A DNA stretch of 64,000 bases from Parabacteroides sp. PH5-46. GTDB lineage: Bacteria; Bacteroidota; Bacteroidia; Bacteroidales; Tannerellaceae. Under the pieces are notes generated by a model that saw nothing but the letters and a program-made list of their open reading frames with translations, did not search any database and was not told where the DNA came from. Location: assembly GCF_029892785.1 (NCBI RefSeq), contig NZ_JARXXA010000004.1:62001-126000 (forward strand). The letters are read 5' to 3'. This document shows, one piece after another, positions 1 to 7,843 of this stretch (position 1 is its first letter; every line of letters begins with the position of its first letter). The position numbers and the translations under genes were made by a program.

Positions 1-499
1 GCGGATAGGTTTTCCCCATATACTTATCAATGGATATAGACAAGAGGTTTTCAGCCACTAATACGTTCTGGTTCAGTCCGGATACGTGCATATATATCTT
101 TGGGGTCTGCATGGATGGAAAGGAGGCTTTTAGGTAGGCAAAGCCGCTTCCCAGTTGTTGCTCGATGTCTTCGATAGAGTCGTATAAGGAGATGGCATCG
201 TGGTATAGATCTTTCAGTGTAGGCTCCGAATAGTAGTTTACCAGCCGGTCGAAGAAGCCCGGCATGTCTGTAGATTGCATGTTCAGTATCCCTTTCCCTA
301 TCACTTCCAGCATATCCGGATAGTCGCGCAGCAAGCGGGCTTGCAGGCTGGGATCATCTGATTCAATCAGCTGGAATAACGCCTGGTCGAAACGTTCGAT
401 ATGAATCGGTTCAGCCTCTTGAAAGGAGTTGTTTCCCTGGCTTTTACAACTTGTGCAGGAAAAAAGTAGAGCGATAAAGAGATAAATTATAGAGCGCAT
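1..499 (-). CDS. gldB: GldB-family lipoprotein, partial (C-terminus outside window)
   Basis: An open frame starts with ATG at 499 on the minus strand and runs off the window edge, giving the first 166 residues. The N-terminus is a lipoprotein signal (hydrophobic stretch, then FSC at residues 14-16). The part seen holds the FDQALFQLI segment and the ISIDKYMGKTYP stretch near residues 155-166, which I recognise from GldB of gliding/type IX secretion-associated lipoproteins, usually about 320 aa. In non-gliding Bacteroidales the family is kept with an unclear role. It lies 61 bp downstream of the Dabb gene on the same strand, so it may be the third gene of a holB-Dabb-gldB operon. Family call is by recall of motifs; role is inference. 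Confidence 0.75.
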   Translation of the reverse strand, partial: MRSIIYLFIALLFSCTSCKSQGNNSFQEAEPIHIERFDQALFQLIESDDPSLQARLLRDYPDMLEVIGKGILNMQSTDMPGFFDRLVNYYSEPTLKDLYHDAISLYDSIEDIEQQLGSGFAYLKASFPSMQTPKIYMHVSGLNQNVLVAENLLSISIDKYMGKTYP

Positions 500-560
500 A
501 GATCAGTACCTTATAAATATATAAAGTAACGGCTTTTTAATGCTTATATTGTAGCTATAC

Positions 561-962
561 TTAAAGGATTGTCTGAAAATCTGATTCCTGAAAGCGGCTT
601 ACTTCCGTATCCCAACGTTCCTGAACGAACTTTGTATGTTCAGGATGAGCGGTATATGCATCAAAGTCTGCCTGGTTTCTGAACCGCATATAGAATCCGT
701 ATTGATAATCATTTTTAGGGCTGCATTGGCGAAATACCTGAAAATCCAATACTCCCGGAACTTTCGTCAGGATGTTGTACCCGTCTGTCAGGAACTTCTT
801 AGCCTCGGCAGAACCTATCGGGTGTTTCAAGTCGAATATAACAGTGTGCAGCACCTCTCCGGCTTTTAAGCCTGTCGAGGGCGAGCAAGCCGTACTGATC
901 CCTGCCGTAGTAGCAACAGCTGCAGCGGCTCCTGCTTTGAAAATAAACTTTCTTCTTTCCAT
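561..962 (-). CDS. Dabb-family (stress-responsive A/B barrel) lipoprotein
   Basis: 133 aa. The N-terminus carries a twin-arginine-like signal (ERRKFIFK) followed by an alanine-rich hydrophobic stretch and a lipobox ending at Cys26 (STAC), so it is probably a Tat-exported lipoprotein. Residues 36-130 have the Dabb pattern: LHTVIFDLKHP at the start, a central PGVLDFQVFRQ strand, and the YGFYMRFRNQADFDAYTAHPEH segment. The fold is a small dimeric ferredoxin-like barrel; enzymatic activity is not established for most members. Its start lies 3 bp after the holB stop, so the two are surely co-transcribed. Confidence 0.85.
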   Translation of the reverse strand: MERRKFIFKAGAAAAVATTAGISTACSPSTGLKAGEVLHTVIFDLKHPIGSAEAKKFLTDGYNILTKVPGVLDFQVFRQCSPKNDYQYGFYMRFRNQADFDAYTAHPEHTKFVQERWDTEVSRFQESDFQTIL

Positions 963-965
963 AAA

Positions 966-2090
966 TTATCGTCTTATAAATACTGTGATGCGCAGGGAGA
1001 GGTCGAAAAATACCATTTTTGCATTTACATTCTGGGCAATGTGCCGCTCTGCCTTAGCCAGTTCGTCCATCAGGTCGAATACGTTGCGTTCGTTGACAAA
1101 GGGGGAGAATTTGACGGCAAAATCGGCCTCCTGGCGGTTCATATAATTCAGATCGTTTGTCTGGAAGCGGTACATGAAGTTCTCACGTATCAGGTGCTGG
1201 CAGTAGCTTAGGAAGCTCTTCTGTCGTTCGCGTCCGATACCTGCCAGAGTATCCGCCAATACCTTCATGCCTTTTACATTGCGGGCCCAGGAATTTCGCA
1301 TCATATCTTTGAACCGCTCAAGGTAATACGCATTTTCTTCGTTTACATTGATCAGTTCAAGGGCTTTCAGGTAGCTTCCTTCCGAAAGATGGGCCACTTC
1401 TTTGGCCTGTTCTGGCTCCAGCATCTCCCGGTTTACGAGCGCCTCCGTCATCTCTTCCCGCGAAATACCCCGTACATTCACCCGTTGGGCGCGCGAGAGG
1501 ATGGTTCCCAGTACCATATCCGGCTCTTCCGACACCATCAGTATAATGGTGTTGGTAGGTGGTTCTTCTATGATTTTCAATAACTTATTGGCACAGCTGG
1601 GATGCATCTTTTCGGGTAGCCAAACCAGCAGTATGCGATAGGCCGCCTCGTATATTTTGAGATTCAACTTTCGTATAATCTCCTCACTTTCTTTGGCATA
1701 GATGGTAGCCTGCGAATTTCCGGCATCCATTACCTCCAGCCAGTTGTCGAGGCTGAAATAGGGACGTCCTTTCAGAAAATCCCTCCATTCGGGCAGGTAG
1801 TCGTCGCATACCTCTTTCTTTTTTTCCTTCCGGCTTATAATGGGGAATACGAAATGCAGGTCGGGATGCGCCAATGCGTCGAATTTTATACACGATGGAC
1901 ACTCTCCGCAAGCATCTGTATCTGAAGGATGAGAGCAATTCAGGTAACGCCCGTATGCCAATGCCAGCGGATAGGCTCCGGCGCCTCCCTGTTCGCAAAA
2001 TAGTTGAGCATGAGGTACAACCTTCTTCTGCGCCGACTCAATGAGCCTGCGTTTGATATCCTGTTGTCCTATAATATCTTTGAAGTACAT
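966..2090 (-). CDS. holB: DNA polymerase III subunit delta-prime
   Basis: 374 aa clamp-loader subunit. I start at the ATG at 2090 (MYFKDIIGQQDIKRRL), the family's usual N-terminus, not the in-frame ATG at 2144 which would add 18 unrelated residues. The AAA+ region has a degenerate Walker A (EQGGAGAYPLALAYG, no GKT), as expected for a delta-prime subunit that does not bind ATP. A four-cysteine zinc cluster follows (C..15..CGECPSC, about residues 50-65). LLKIIEEPP and ILMVSEEPD, conserved in clamp loaders, follow at about 165-190. First gene of the minus-strand group with Dabb and gldB; its upstream region holds palindromic element A. Confidence 0.9.
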   Translation of the reverse strand: MYFKDIIGQQDIKRRLIESAQKKVVPHAQLFCEQGGAGAYPLALAYGRYLNCSHPSDTDACGECPSCIKFDALAHPDLHFVFPIISRKEKKKEVCDDYLPEWRDFLKGRPYFSLDNWLEVMDAGNSQATIYAKESEEIIRKLNLKIYEAAYRILLVWLPEKMHPSCANKLLKIIEEPPTNTIILMVSEEPDMVLGTILSRAQRVNVRGISREEMTEALVNREMLEPEQAKEVAHLSEGSYLKALELINVNEENAYYLERFKDMMRNSWARNVKGMKVLADTLAGIGRERQKSFLSYCQHLIRENFMYRFQTNDLNYMNRQEADFAVKFSPFVNERNVFDLMDELAKAERHIAQNVNAKMVFFDLSLRITVFIRR

Positions 2091-2165
2091 TCTTTTTCGA
2101 AAAAATGAAGAATCAAAAGTAGAACAATTCTCCGGATTACGCAAGATGTTTCTTCTACATCATTT

Positions 2166-2253
2166 AAATCCCACAATTGTAGAACTTATGTTCAACAACT
2201 GTTGAATACGTGTTCAACAACTGTAGAACTCATGTTCAACAATTGTGGGATTT
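2166..2253. repeat. 88-bp tetrad repeat A (4 x 22 bp, centres CAAYTG)
   Basis: Four 22-bp units in tandem, 2166-2187, 2188-2209, 2210-2231 and 2232-2253. The centres are CAATTG, CAACTG, CAACTG and CAATTG at 2174, 2196, 2218 and 2240, exactly 22 bp apart. Units share the core TTCAACAAYTGTNGAA and are imperfect palindromes. The whole element is also an inverted repeat: the outer arm AAATCCCACAATTGT returns as ACAATTGTGGGATTT. It sits between divergent genes (holB and the TPR regulator). Same architecture as elements B, C and D, different sequence. Confidence 0.9.
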
Positions 2254-2307
2254 AAAATATGTCACTTAATGTCCTACTTTTTGTTAGGTACAGTGCTTGC
2301 TTTTACT

Positions 2308-2315
2308 TAAGTTTG
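2308..2315 (+). promoter_or_regulatory. -7 promoter box (TAAGTTTG)
   Basis: TAAGTTTG matches the Bacteroidetes -7 consensus TAnnTTTG and lies 29 bp before the start of the TPR regulator gene. A TTTG that could serve as the -33 element is found at 2279-2282, but the spacing is longer than usual. Confidence 0.45.
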
Positions 2316-2343
2316 CTATAACTTAAAGAGCATACTTTTTGTG

Positions 2344-3930
2344 ATGAAGATATTTAGCTGCATATCAATATTATTTCTTATTGTCACCCTTTCGTCCTGT
2401 GGAGAAGACAAAACCGTGTCTGCACAATTACAAGCTGCCGAAAGGCTGATGGAACAAGCGCCGGATAGTTCTCTGAGTATTTTACAGCAGATACCCTTTC
2501 CCGAAAAACAGTCTGCCGGGCAATATGCCCTATGGTGCTTGTTATTCACCCAGGCACAGGATAAAAACTACATCCCCCATACCACAGATTCACTGATCCG
2601 CATCGCCGTCAGCTACTACGAAAAGACAAAAGATAAAGAGCAGCTCATGAAGGCCTGGTACTACAATGCAGCAGTATATCACGAACTGGGCGACTCACCC
2701 CGGGCACAAGATTGCTACCTGAAAGCTCTGGAAGCAGGCAAAGAGTCAGGTGATCATGCTATATTGGGGCGCATATACAGTAATTTGGGTTTGTTATATA
2801 TTTATCAACACATATTCGATTCTGCTATAGAATTTCAAAAAAAAGCTATAGAGCATTTTTCCATTTTAAACGATACCGTCAATATTGGACTTTCTTTACG
2901 AAACATAGGTCGAATCTATGCAAAACAAAATCAACCAGACAGTGCAATACATTATTATTCACAAGCAATACGCTTTCTTTCAGAAGAAAATACTTCTTCC
3001 ATCTATAATGAATTAGGCGGAATTTACAAACGTTCAAAAGAATACTCTAAGGCATTAGAATATATACAATCAGCTCTTTCATCGCTTACTAAAGATAATG
3101 ATACTTTTTCAATCTACCAGAATTTGGGTGATTTTTATAGGAAAACCGGACAAAAGGATTCGGCTTTTTATTATTCATCACTAGCCCTGCAATCCCGGAA
3201 TCTCCACACAAAAGCAAACAGCCATCTCTGTTTAAGCTATTTAGAAAAAGATCAGGGGAATTACTCAACTAGCCTTATGTATCGAGAACGATACCAACAA
3301 GTAACCGACTCAATCAGATATTTGGAGCAAAGTGAAAACCTACAACGCATTCAAAGCCTGTACAACTACCGGCAGATAGAAAAAGAAAAGATACATTACC
3401 AGCAGAAAGCGGACAAAAGAATTATCCATATCTACCAATTAGCCTTTATATCAATCTGTTGCTTTGTATTGTTTATTCTTTTCTTTCTTTATTACTTAAA
3501 AAGCAAAAGAAAAGAAAATGAACGGAAAGAAAAAAGAATACGAATAGAGGAAGTAAGAAGAAATGGAAAAGAAGAAGAATCTTTGCAAAAAGATGATTTA
3601 CTTAAAGTGTTTATGACAAGTCCGCTTTACCAAAAGTTTACAAGTGAAGAGGTGAAAATAAGTGACACAGACTGGAATAATTTCAAATCTGAAATTGATA
3701 CCATACTACCGAAATTTAATTCTCAGCTAAAAATTCTACGGCCCACTATCAAAGAAGAAGAAATCAAACTATGTTATTTAATTAAAGTGGATATATCCGT
3801 AAAGCAAATTGCACATCTACTATATAAAAGTAGTCAAGGAATTTCATTAATGCGAAGACGATTATACGAGAAAATATCCGGAAAAGAAGGAAGCGCCAAT
3901 GATTTTGACAAATTAATCCATGAACTTTAA
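2344..3930 (+). CDS. TPR membrane protein with C-terminal DNA-binding-like region
   Basis: 528 aa from ATG 2344 (a GTG codon directly before is ignored). Signal/lipobox at the N-terminus (VTLSSCGED), then about eight tetratricopeptide repeats (residues 25-340) with the typical YYNAAVYHELGD, YSNLGLLY and SIYNELGGIYK helices. A single membrane span lies at about 362-387 (LAFISICCFVLFILFFLYYL), followed by a basic coiled segment. The C-terminal 110 residues contain EIKLCYLIKVDISVKQIAHLLYKSSQGISLMRRRLYEKI, read here in pieces as a LuxR-like helix-turn-helix. Bacteroidales have many such TPR-TM-HTH proteins, thought to be membrane-anchored regulators. It precedes a patch of lipoprotein genes with shared upstream repeats, which it might control (inference). 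Confidence 0.8.
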   Translation: MKIFSCISILFLIVTLSSCGEDKTVSAQLQAAERLMEQAPDSSLSILQQIPFPEKQSAGQYALWCLLFTQAQDKNYIPHTTDSLIRIAVSYYEKTKDKEQLMKAWYYNAAVYHELGDSPRAQDCYLKALEAGKESGDHAILGRIYSNLGLLYIYQHIFDSAIEFQKKAIEHFSILNDTVNIGLSLRNIGRIYAKQNQPDSAIHYYSQAIRFLSEENTSSIYNELGGIYKRSKEYSKALEYIQSALSSLTKDNDTFSIYQNLGDFYRKTGQKDSAFYYSSLALQSRNLHTKANSHLCLSYLEKDQGNYSTSLMYRERYQQVTDSIRYLEQSENLQRIQSLYNYRQIEKEKIHYQQKADKRIIHIYQLAFISICCFVLFILFFLYYLKSKRKENERKEKRIRIEEVRRNGKEEESLQKDDLLKVFMTSPLYQKFTSEEVKISDTDWNNFKSEIDTILPKFNSQLKILRPTIKEEEIKLCYLIKVDISVKQIAHLLYKSSQGISLMRRRLYEKISGKEGSANDFDKLIHEL

Positions 3931-3969
3931 TTAGCTACATGTAAGGATTTAAGAGTGTTTGTTTCTATC

Positions 3970-3997
3970 TTGTTACATTGTTGTTACTGCTTGTTAC
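3970..3997 (+). promoter_or_regulatory. TTGTTAC triple direct-repeat array 1
   Basis: Three perfect TTGTTAC copies at 3970, 3981 and 3991 (steps of 11 and 10 bp, one helical turn each), 81 bp before the lipoprotein start at 4078. The same arrangement recurs at 5374-5412 and 7734-7761. Looks like a multi-site operator. Confidence 0.6.
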
Positions 3998-4077
3998 ATT
4001 TAATCTTATTATTTTACCTTTCTTTATGCAAACTAAAAGAGGATCATTGGTTTTCTATTAATTAAAGCAGAACGGAT

Positions 4078-4584
4078 ATGAGAACAACTATTTTTTTACT
4101 GTATTTATTCATCGGATCTTGTTTGATTGGGTGTAACAACAATAATATGAATGTCATTGTTGATTATAACGCATATACTTATGTTACTTGGGTAAACAGC
4201 AGCGATTTCAAAGTCAAATTATCGGTAATATACTGTCCGGGATACTCTCATGAAGATGGATTTGAAACGGAGTTAATACCCGGCGAAAGCCATGAAATTA
4301 TGGTTGTTGGAATGGGGGGATCTTCTGGATTCTGTGCGGAAAAAGTGTCTGTTATGTTTGATGAAAATTCTGGTGTTGAATTTACTGTACAATACGACGG
4401 GCACATTATCCCATATCCTGTGGATTATGAGGCAGGCTATAATCTGGCATACAATAAGAATTATGAAATCGAAGAGGTGAAATCACCGGAGGGTTGCTCC
4501 GAATGTTATGGAGATCGATGGACATATACCTTTACCAATGCCGATTACGAGGCGGTAGTTAAATATAATCTCGAAAAATTTTGA
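4078..4584 (+). CDS. Hypothetical lipoprotein
   Basis: 168 aa with a lipoprotein signal (LFIGSCLIGC, Cys at about residue 19) and no family I recognise. The mature part is beta-strand-rich with a cysteine pair near the C-terminus (CSECYGDRW) and a glycine-rich GMGGSSGFCAE stretch. Probably anchored to the periplasmic face or cell surface. Preceded by the TTGTTAC array 1 and followed at once by the terminal repeat of the REP-associated element, whose first bases overlap its stop codon. Confidence 0.7.
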   Translation: MRTTIFLLYLFIGSCLIGCNNNNMNVIVDYNAYTYVTWVNSSDFKVKLSVIYCPGYSHEDGFETELIPGESHEIMVVGMGGSSGFCAEKVSVMFDENSGVEFTVQYDGHIIPYPVDYEAGYNLAYNKNYEIEEVKSPEGCSECYGDRWTYTFTNADYEAVVKYNLEKF

Positions 4585-4690
4585 GATTCAACCGGAACGG
4601 TTGCTGATCTTGTTAGCCCGTTGCTTTAGCTTCGGGGTATGGAACCGCCAATTCCCTATTGTGCGTGCCGAAGGTACGCTATCTCATCTA
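4581..4690 (-). repeat. Left inverted terminal repeat of RAYT element
   Basis: Complementary to 5211-5312 with a few mismatches. The outermost palindrome AACCGGAACGGTT could act as a hairpin terminator for the lipoprotein gene ending at 4584. Confidence 0.75.
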
Positions 4691-5152
4691 TTGCATTTCA
4701 TCAAATAGATACTGTAGCTCGAAAGCTACTCTCATTTTATTTAGCATATCCAGATATTCTTCTCTAAATGTTCTTTTACGATGATGTTCTTTCTGGTTTA
4801 GTATATAACGGCAGACTTGATCAATCTGTGAGTACGAGTAGCTAAATACTCCATATCCGCCTTGCCATTGGAATTGTTTGTTTTTGTCGAAGCGTTCATG
4901 AATAAATCTGGATGATGCACTTTTTATTTCCCTGACTAAATTACAGATTTGTGTTGTTGGACGTATTCCAATCAATATATGTGTATGATCAGGATTACAA
5001 TAAATAGCTAGCGCTTTGCAGTTATGATTAGAGACTATTCCGCATATATATTTCTCTACTTCATCTTTCCATTCTCTTCTGATCAAAGAAGACTGCTGAG
5101 CTTTGACAGCAAAAACAAGTTGTACATGTAACTGAGAGTATGTACCTGCCAT
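4688..5152 (-). CDS. IS200/IS605-like REP-associated tyrosine transposase (RAYT)
   Basis: 154 aa from ATG 5152 (MAGTYSQLHVQLVFAVK); the longer frame to 5206 would add 18 residues unlike the family. Y1_Tnp domain: the metal-binding HUH pair is H56-T-H58 in NPDHTHILI and the nucleophile is Tyr116 in CRYILNQKEHH. The protein makes single-strand cuts at hairpins to move or copy REP-type repeats. Length is normal for a complete RAYT and no frame break is seen, so the gene looks intact. It sits inside its own inverted repeats. Confidence 0.9.
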   Translation of the reverse strand: MAGTYSQLHVQLVFAVKAQQSSLIRREWKDEVEKYICGIVSNHNCKALAIYCNPDHTHILIGIRPTTQICNLVREIKSASSRFIHERFDKNKQFQWQGGYGVFSYSYSQIDQVCRYILNQKEHHRKRTFREEYLDMLNKMRVAFELQYLFDEMQ

Positions 5153-5210
5153 AGTTAAAGTGTTTTGTGTTTTTGGCAAAAGTAGTGGTTTTCTGTGATA
5201 TGACAATTAA

Positions 5211-5312
5211 ATAGATGGCGTACCTTCGGCACGCATAATGGAGGGGCGGCTGATTCGTACCCCGAAGCTAAAGCAACGGGCTACCGAGATTTCAACCGTT
5301 CCGGTTGGTTTT
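5211..5312 (+). repeat. Right inverted terminal repeat of RAYT element
   Basis: GCGTACCTTCGGCACGC, then CCCCGAAGCTAAAGCAACGG, then AACCGTTCCGGTT followed by seven Ts. The last part is a terminator-like hairpin. The same sequence closes the deleted copy at 6372. Confidence 0.75.
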
Positions 5313-5541
5313 TTTGTTCCTGGAACCTCCAATATATCAATTCGTTGCCAGGGAAGATTAGTTGGATGGTGTTATGTTAATGTGTTGTTACAAACTTGTT
5401 ACCGACTATTATAATAGTTAATCCGATTATTTTCGTTATTTGTATAAAAAAATAATTACTTATGAATTGGGGAGAGGTAGAACAAATAATAGCTGGTTAT
5501 TTAACCATGATGTAAACTCTGATAATTTATATTACTAAACC
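5313..5541 (+). other. Intergenic region upstream of lipoprotein gene
   Basis: 229 bp between the RAYT end and the next gene. It holds the second TTGTTAC array (5374-5412). About 30 bp beyond the array lies a weak promoter-like GTTATTTG at 5435. Nothing else was seen. Confidence 0.5.
5374..5412 (+). promoter_or_regulatory. TTGTTAC direct-repeat array 2
   Basis: Perfect TTGTTAC at 5385 and 5396 (11 bp apart), with weaker copies in phase at 5374 (ATGTTAA) and 5406 (CTATTAT). A TTTG-ending -7-like box starts 29 bp after the last copy, the same distance as in array 3. Upstream of the lipoprotein at 5542. Confidence 0.5.
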
Positions 5542-6156
5542 ATGAAAACGTTTGTATCTTTAGCTATATTGGTCTTATTAATGATGAGTGGTTTTTCTTC
5601 TTGTGACTTCATTTTCGGCCACCAAGAACGAGAATCAGATGCTGTTTCCTATTATTTAGCTTTGAGTTTTCAGGATGCTTCCGGTAATGATCTGGTGAAA
5701 GGAATTGGATTGGAAGAATGGGGTGATCCTACAGATATTCCAGATGAATATACTCAATCGGGTTATGTAAAACGTGATTTGTACATTCTGGACATTGTTG
5801 CTTCTAAAGCATGTCGAGATGTGATTTTATCGAAGGACAAACGTCCCCAAAATCATTCATTAAGTATGGATAGATTTGATGGATATAGTTTTTTAGAAAA
5901 TGGTTTTGGTTTTGACATAGAGGATTGCTCCGATGAAAAAGTGATTACTTACAAATTGAGATGCCCTTATGTGTTTGATGATTATGAGAAACATGAATTT
6001 GTTACTTATTGGGAAATTCCAAAGATACATGATGGTGTAGGATATGCTAAATGCATCCGCGTAGAGTTTGAAGATAAGGTTTTTAACCCCATAACATCCA
6101 ATGATGATGGCTATAACAGAATAGTCATTATTCTGGATGGTAAAGATAATTTATGA
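5542..6156 (+). CDS. Hypothetical lipoprotein
   Basis: 204 aa. Lipoprotein signal with Cys at about residue 21 (SGFSSCDF). The mature domain is acidic and strand-rich, with a cysteine pair (SKACRDV and IEDCSDEK) and a YRIVIILD-like end (NRIVIILDGKDN). No recognised family. Preceded by TTGTTAC array 2 and followed by the deleted RAYT copy. Low GC compared with the core genes nearby suggests an accessory gene. Confidence 0.65.
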   Translation: MKTFVSLAILVLLMMSGFSSCDFIFGHQERESDAVSYYLALSFQDASGNDLVKGIGLEEWGDPTDIPDEYTQSGYVKRDLYILDIVASKACRDVILSKDKRPQNHSLSMDRFDGYSFLENGFGFDIEDCSDEKVITYKLRCPYVFDDYEKHEFVTYWEIPKIHDGVGYAKCIRVEFEDKVFNPITSNDDGYNRIVIILDGKDNL

Positions 6157-6165
6157 ATAATTAGT

Positions 6166-6372
6166 ACAAAGGTACGCTATCTCCCCTATTGCATTTCCGC
6201 AAATGGCTACTGTATTTTAAATACACTCCCATTTTTCAGGTTTTTGTGATATGATATGAAAGTGCAACGGATAGTGTACCTTCGGCACGCATAATGGGAG
6301 GGGTGGCTGATTCATATCCCGAAGCTAAAGCAACGGGCTACCGAGATTTCAACCGTTCCGGTTGGTTTTTTG
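6166..6372 (-). repeat. Internally deleted RAYT element (non-autonomous derivative)
   Basis: Begins with GGTACGCTATCTC and CTATTGCATTTC, which match the 3' end of the RAYT gene (4673-4700), then jumps at about 6240 to TTTTTGTGATATGA, matching the sequence just upstream of the RAYT start (about 5190). It continues through the complete right end to AACCGTTCCGGTTGG. About 430 bp of transposase gene is missing, and the outer left arm is absent. Confidence 0.75.
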
Positions 6373-6535
6373 TTCCTGAAGCCTTCAGCATATTAACCCT
6401 AGTACCCAGTCGTTTTTATTAGTTAGCAACTCCATTTTTCAATGGGAGGAGTAGCTAATTATCGATATAAAAACTAACTCAAATACATATACCAAGTGTT
6501 ATAAGTAATATCTTTAGCCCAAAATAGAAAATAAT

Positions 6536-7612
6536 ATGAAATTATCCTATATAATTGCATTGTTATTAGTCTCCTTAAATATTCTATCTCAGGCTTCTAT
6601 AACTGGAATTGTTTTAGATCAGGATCAAAAACCGATTGATGGTGTGGTTGTTCAATATGGAGATCTATATCATGAGTTCACAACTTCTGACGAAGAAGGA
6701 AGATTTGTCATTCCCTCTAAGCATAAGAGTATAATACAGGTAACGAGCATGGGATATAAAAGTAAATCAATACTTGTTTCTAATATTCAGAAAAATAATA
6801 TTATTATACTGGAATCAGCACCTATTGAGTTAAGTCCGGTTGAAATAACTCCTGTTAATGCGAATAAAATCTTGTCGCAAGCAATATATAATATAAAAGT
6901 AAAGTTATTAACCAAAACCAATATTGAGTATTTATTACATATAAAACAAATTGAAACACATTCTCAAGAAGAACAGGAGTTCTTCATAAAATATATAAGC
7001 TATTTGGATAAGAATGATCCTAAAAGGAAGAATATACCCTATGTGCTGAAATTGATTGATATAGAGGTTATTCATAAGCTTTCTGAGGAAAATACATCTG
7101 TTGTATTAAGGAATAATATATTTGACTTGGGTTATCATTTAACTAGACTTGATGATTATTATATAAAGAATAACTTTAAAGTTATAGAAGCTGAATCCCC
7201 TGATAATTTAATTATGCTATCAGCTATACCAAAAGATGATAAAATAAAAGAAAGTGTAAACTATAAATTATACATAAATAAGGATGACACAAGTTTTGTG
7301 TCTTTACATTTTGATGCAAACTATAGAGATATTGAAAACAACTATAAACATTCAAGAGGATTTAAATATAAAATCAACAAAATGGAAACTAACATTCAGT
7401 TTGTTAGAGATAAGCAAAATTATTATCTATCAAACTGCTCTCAAATAGTAGAAATCTCTGTTATTCATAAAAACAAAAAGGAAGAAAATCTTATATTTTA
7501 CTCTAATTCCACATCGATCGGTACTAATTATACACAAGATACTAGTAAACTGAAAAAGATCAATGGAAGCACAAAGAACGTAATAAAAATGTGCTTAGAT
7601 AAAAGCAACTAA
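6536..7612 (+). CDS. Secreted protein with carboxypeptidase-like regulatory domain
   Basis: 358 aa. Signal peptide at residues 1-20 (IALLLVSLNILSQA). Residues 21-95 form a CarboxypepD_reg-like (CNA-B type) domain: ITGIVLDQDQKPIDGVVV, then DEEGRFVIP and VTSMGYKSKS. This is the same module that opens TonB-dependent receptors, but no plug or barrel follows. The remaining 260 residues are strand-rich with no family I can name; many Bacteroidales proteins pair this domain with a DUF5686-like or unknown tail. Strongly AT-rich. Followed by the fourth REP palindrome. Confidence 0.7.
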   Translation: MKLSYIIALLLVSLNILSQASITGIVLDQDQKPIDGVVVQYGDLYHEFTTSDEEGRFVIPSKHKSIIQVTSMGYKSKSILVSNIQKNNIIILESAPIELSPVEITPVNANKILSQAIYNIKVKLLTKTNIEYLLHIKQIETHSQEEQEFFIKYISYLDKNDPKRKNIPYVLKLIDIEVIHKLSEENTSVVLRNNIFDLGYHLTRLDDYYIKNNFKVIEAESPDNLIMLSAIPKDDKIKESVNYKLYINKDDTSFVSLHFDANYRDIENNYKHSRGFKYKINKMETNIQFVRDKQNYYLSNCSQIVEISVIHKNKKEENLIFYSNSTSIGTNYTQDTSKLKKINGSTKNVIKMCLDKSN

Positions 7613-7624
7613 CTCAAAAATTGC

Positions 7625-7650
7625 GGCTCAACCGTTCCGGTTGGCTTTTG
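7625..7650 (+). repeat. Solitary REP palindrome (RAYT family end)
   Basis: GGCTCAACCGTTCCGGTTGG followed by CTTTTGTTCC matches only the last ~25 bp of the RAYT element end. It can also form a hairpin with T-rich tail directly after the gene ending at 7612, so it may serve as its terminator. Confidence 0.65.
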
Positions 7651-7733
7651 TTCCTGGATTTTCTACCACATCAGCTCCATTCTCCAGTTATATCAATACT
7701 TGTTTTTGCTTTGGGTATAACTTGAGTACCACA

Positions 7734-7761
7734 TTGTTACATAGTTGTTACCTATTATTAC
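7734..7761 (+). promoter_or_regulatory. TTGTTAC triple direct-repeat array 3
   Basis: TTGTTAC at 7734 and 7745 and TTATTAC at 7755: steps of 11 and 10 bp, identical to array 1. A TTTCTTTG box starts 29 bp after the third copy. It lies 83 bp before the gene at 7844. Confidence 0.6.
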
Positions 7762-7843
7762 ATAATTAGCTATTTATTTTTCTTTTCTTTGCCAAAACTT
7801 AAGAACGCATTTATTTTTATTTAGTCATTTTTTTAATATTTCC

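Larger units (their letters stand above)
4581..5312 (-). mobile_element. REP-associated (RAYT/IS200-like) element with long inverted ends
   Basis: A single-gene element. About 100 bp at the left end (4581-4690) is an inverted copy of the right end (5211-5312). Both contain AACCGGAACGGTT, TAGCCCGTTGCTTTAGC, TTCGGGGTA and GTGCCGAAGGTACGC or their complements. The transposase gene lies between and reads leftwards. No target duplication could be identified. Related fragments lie at 6166-6372 and 7625-7650, so the family has spread locally. Confidence 0.75.
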
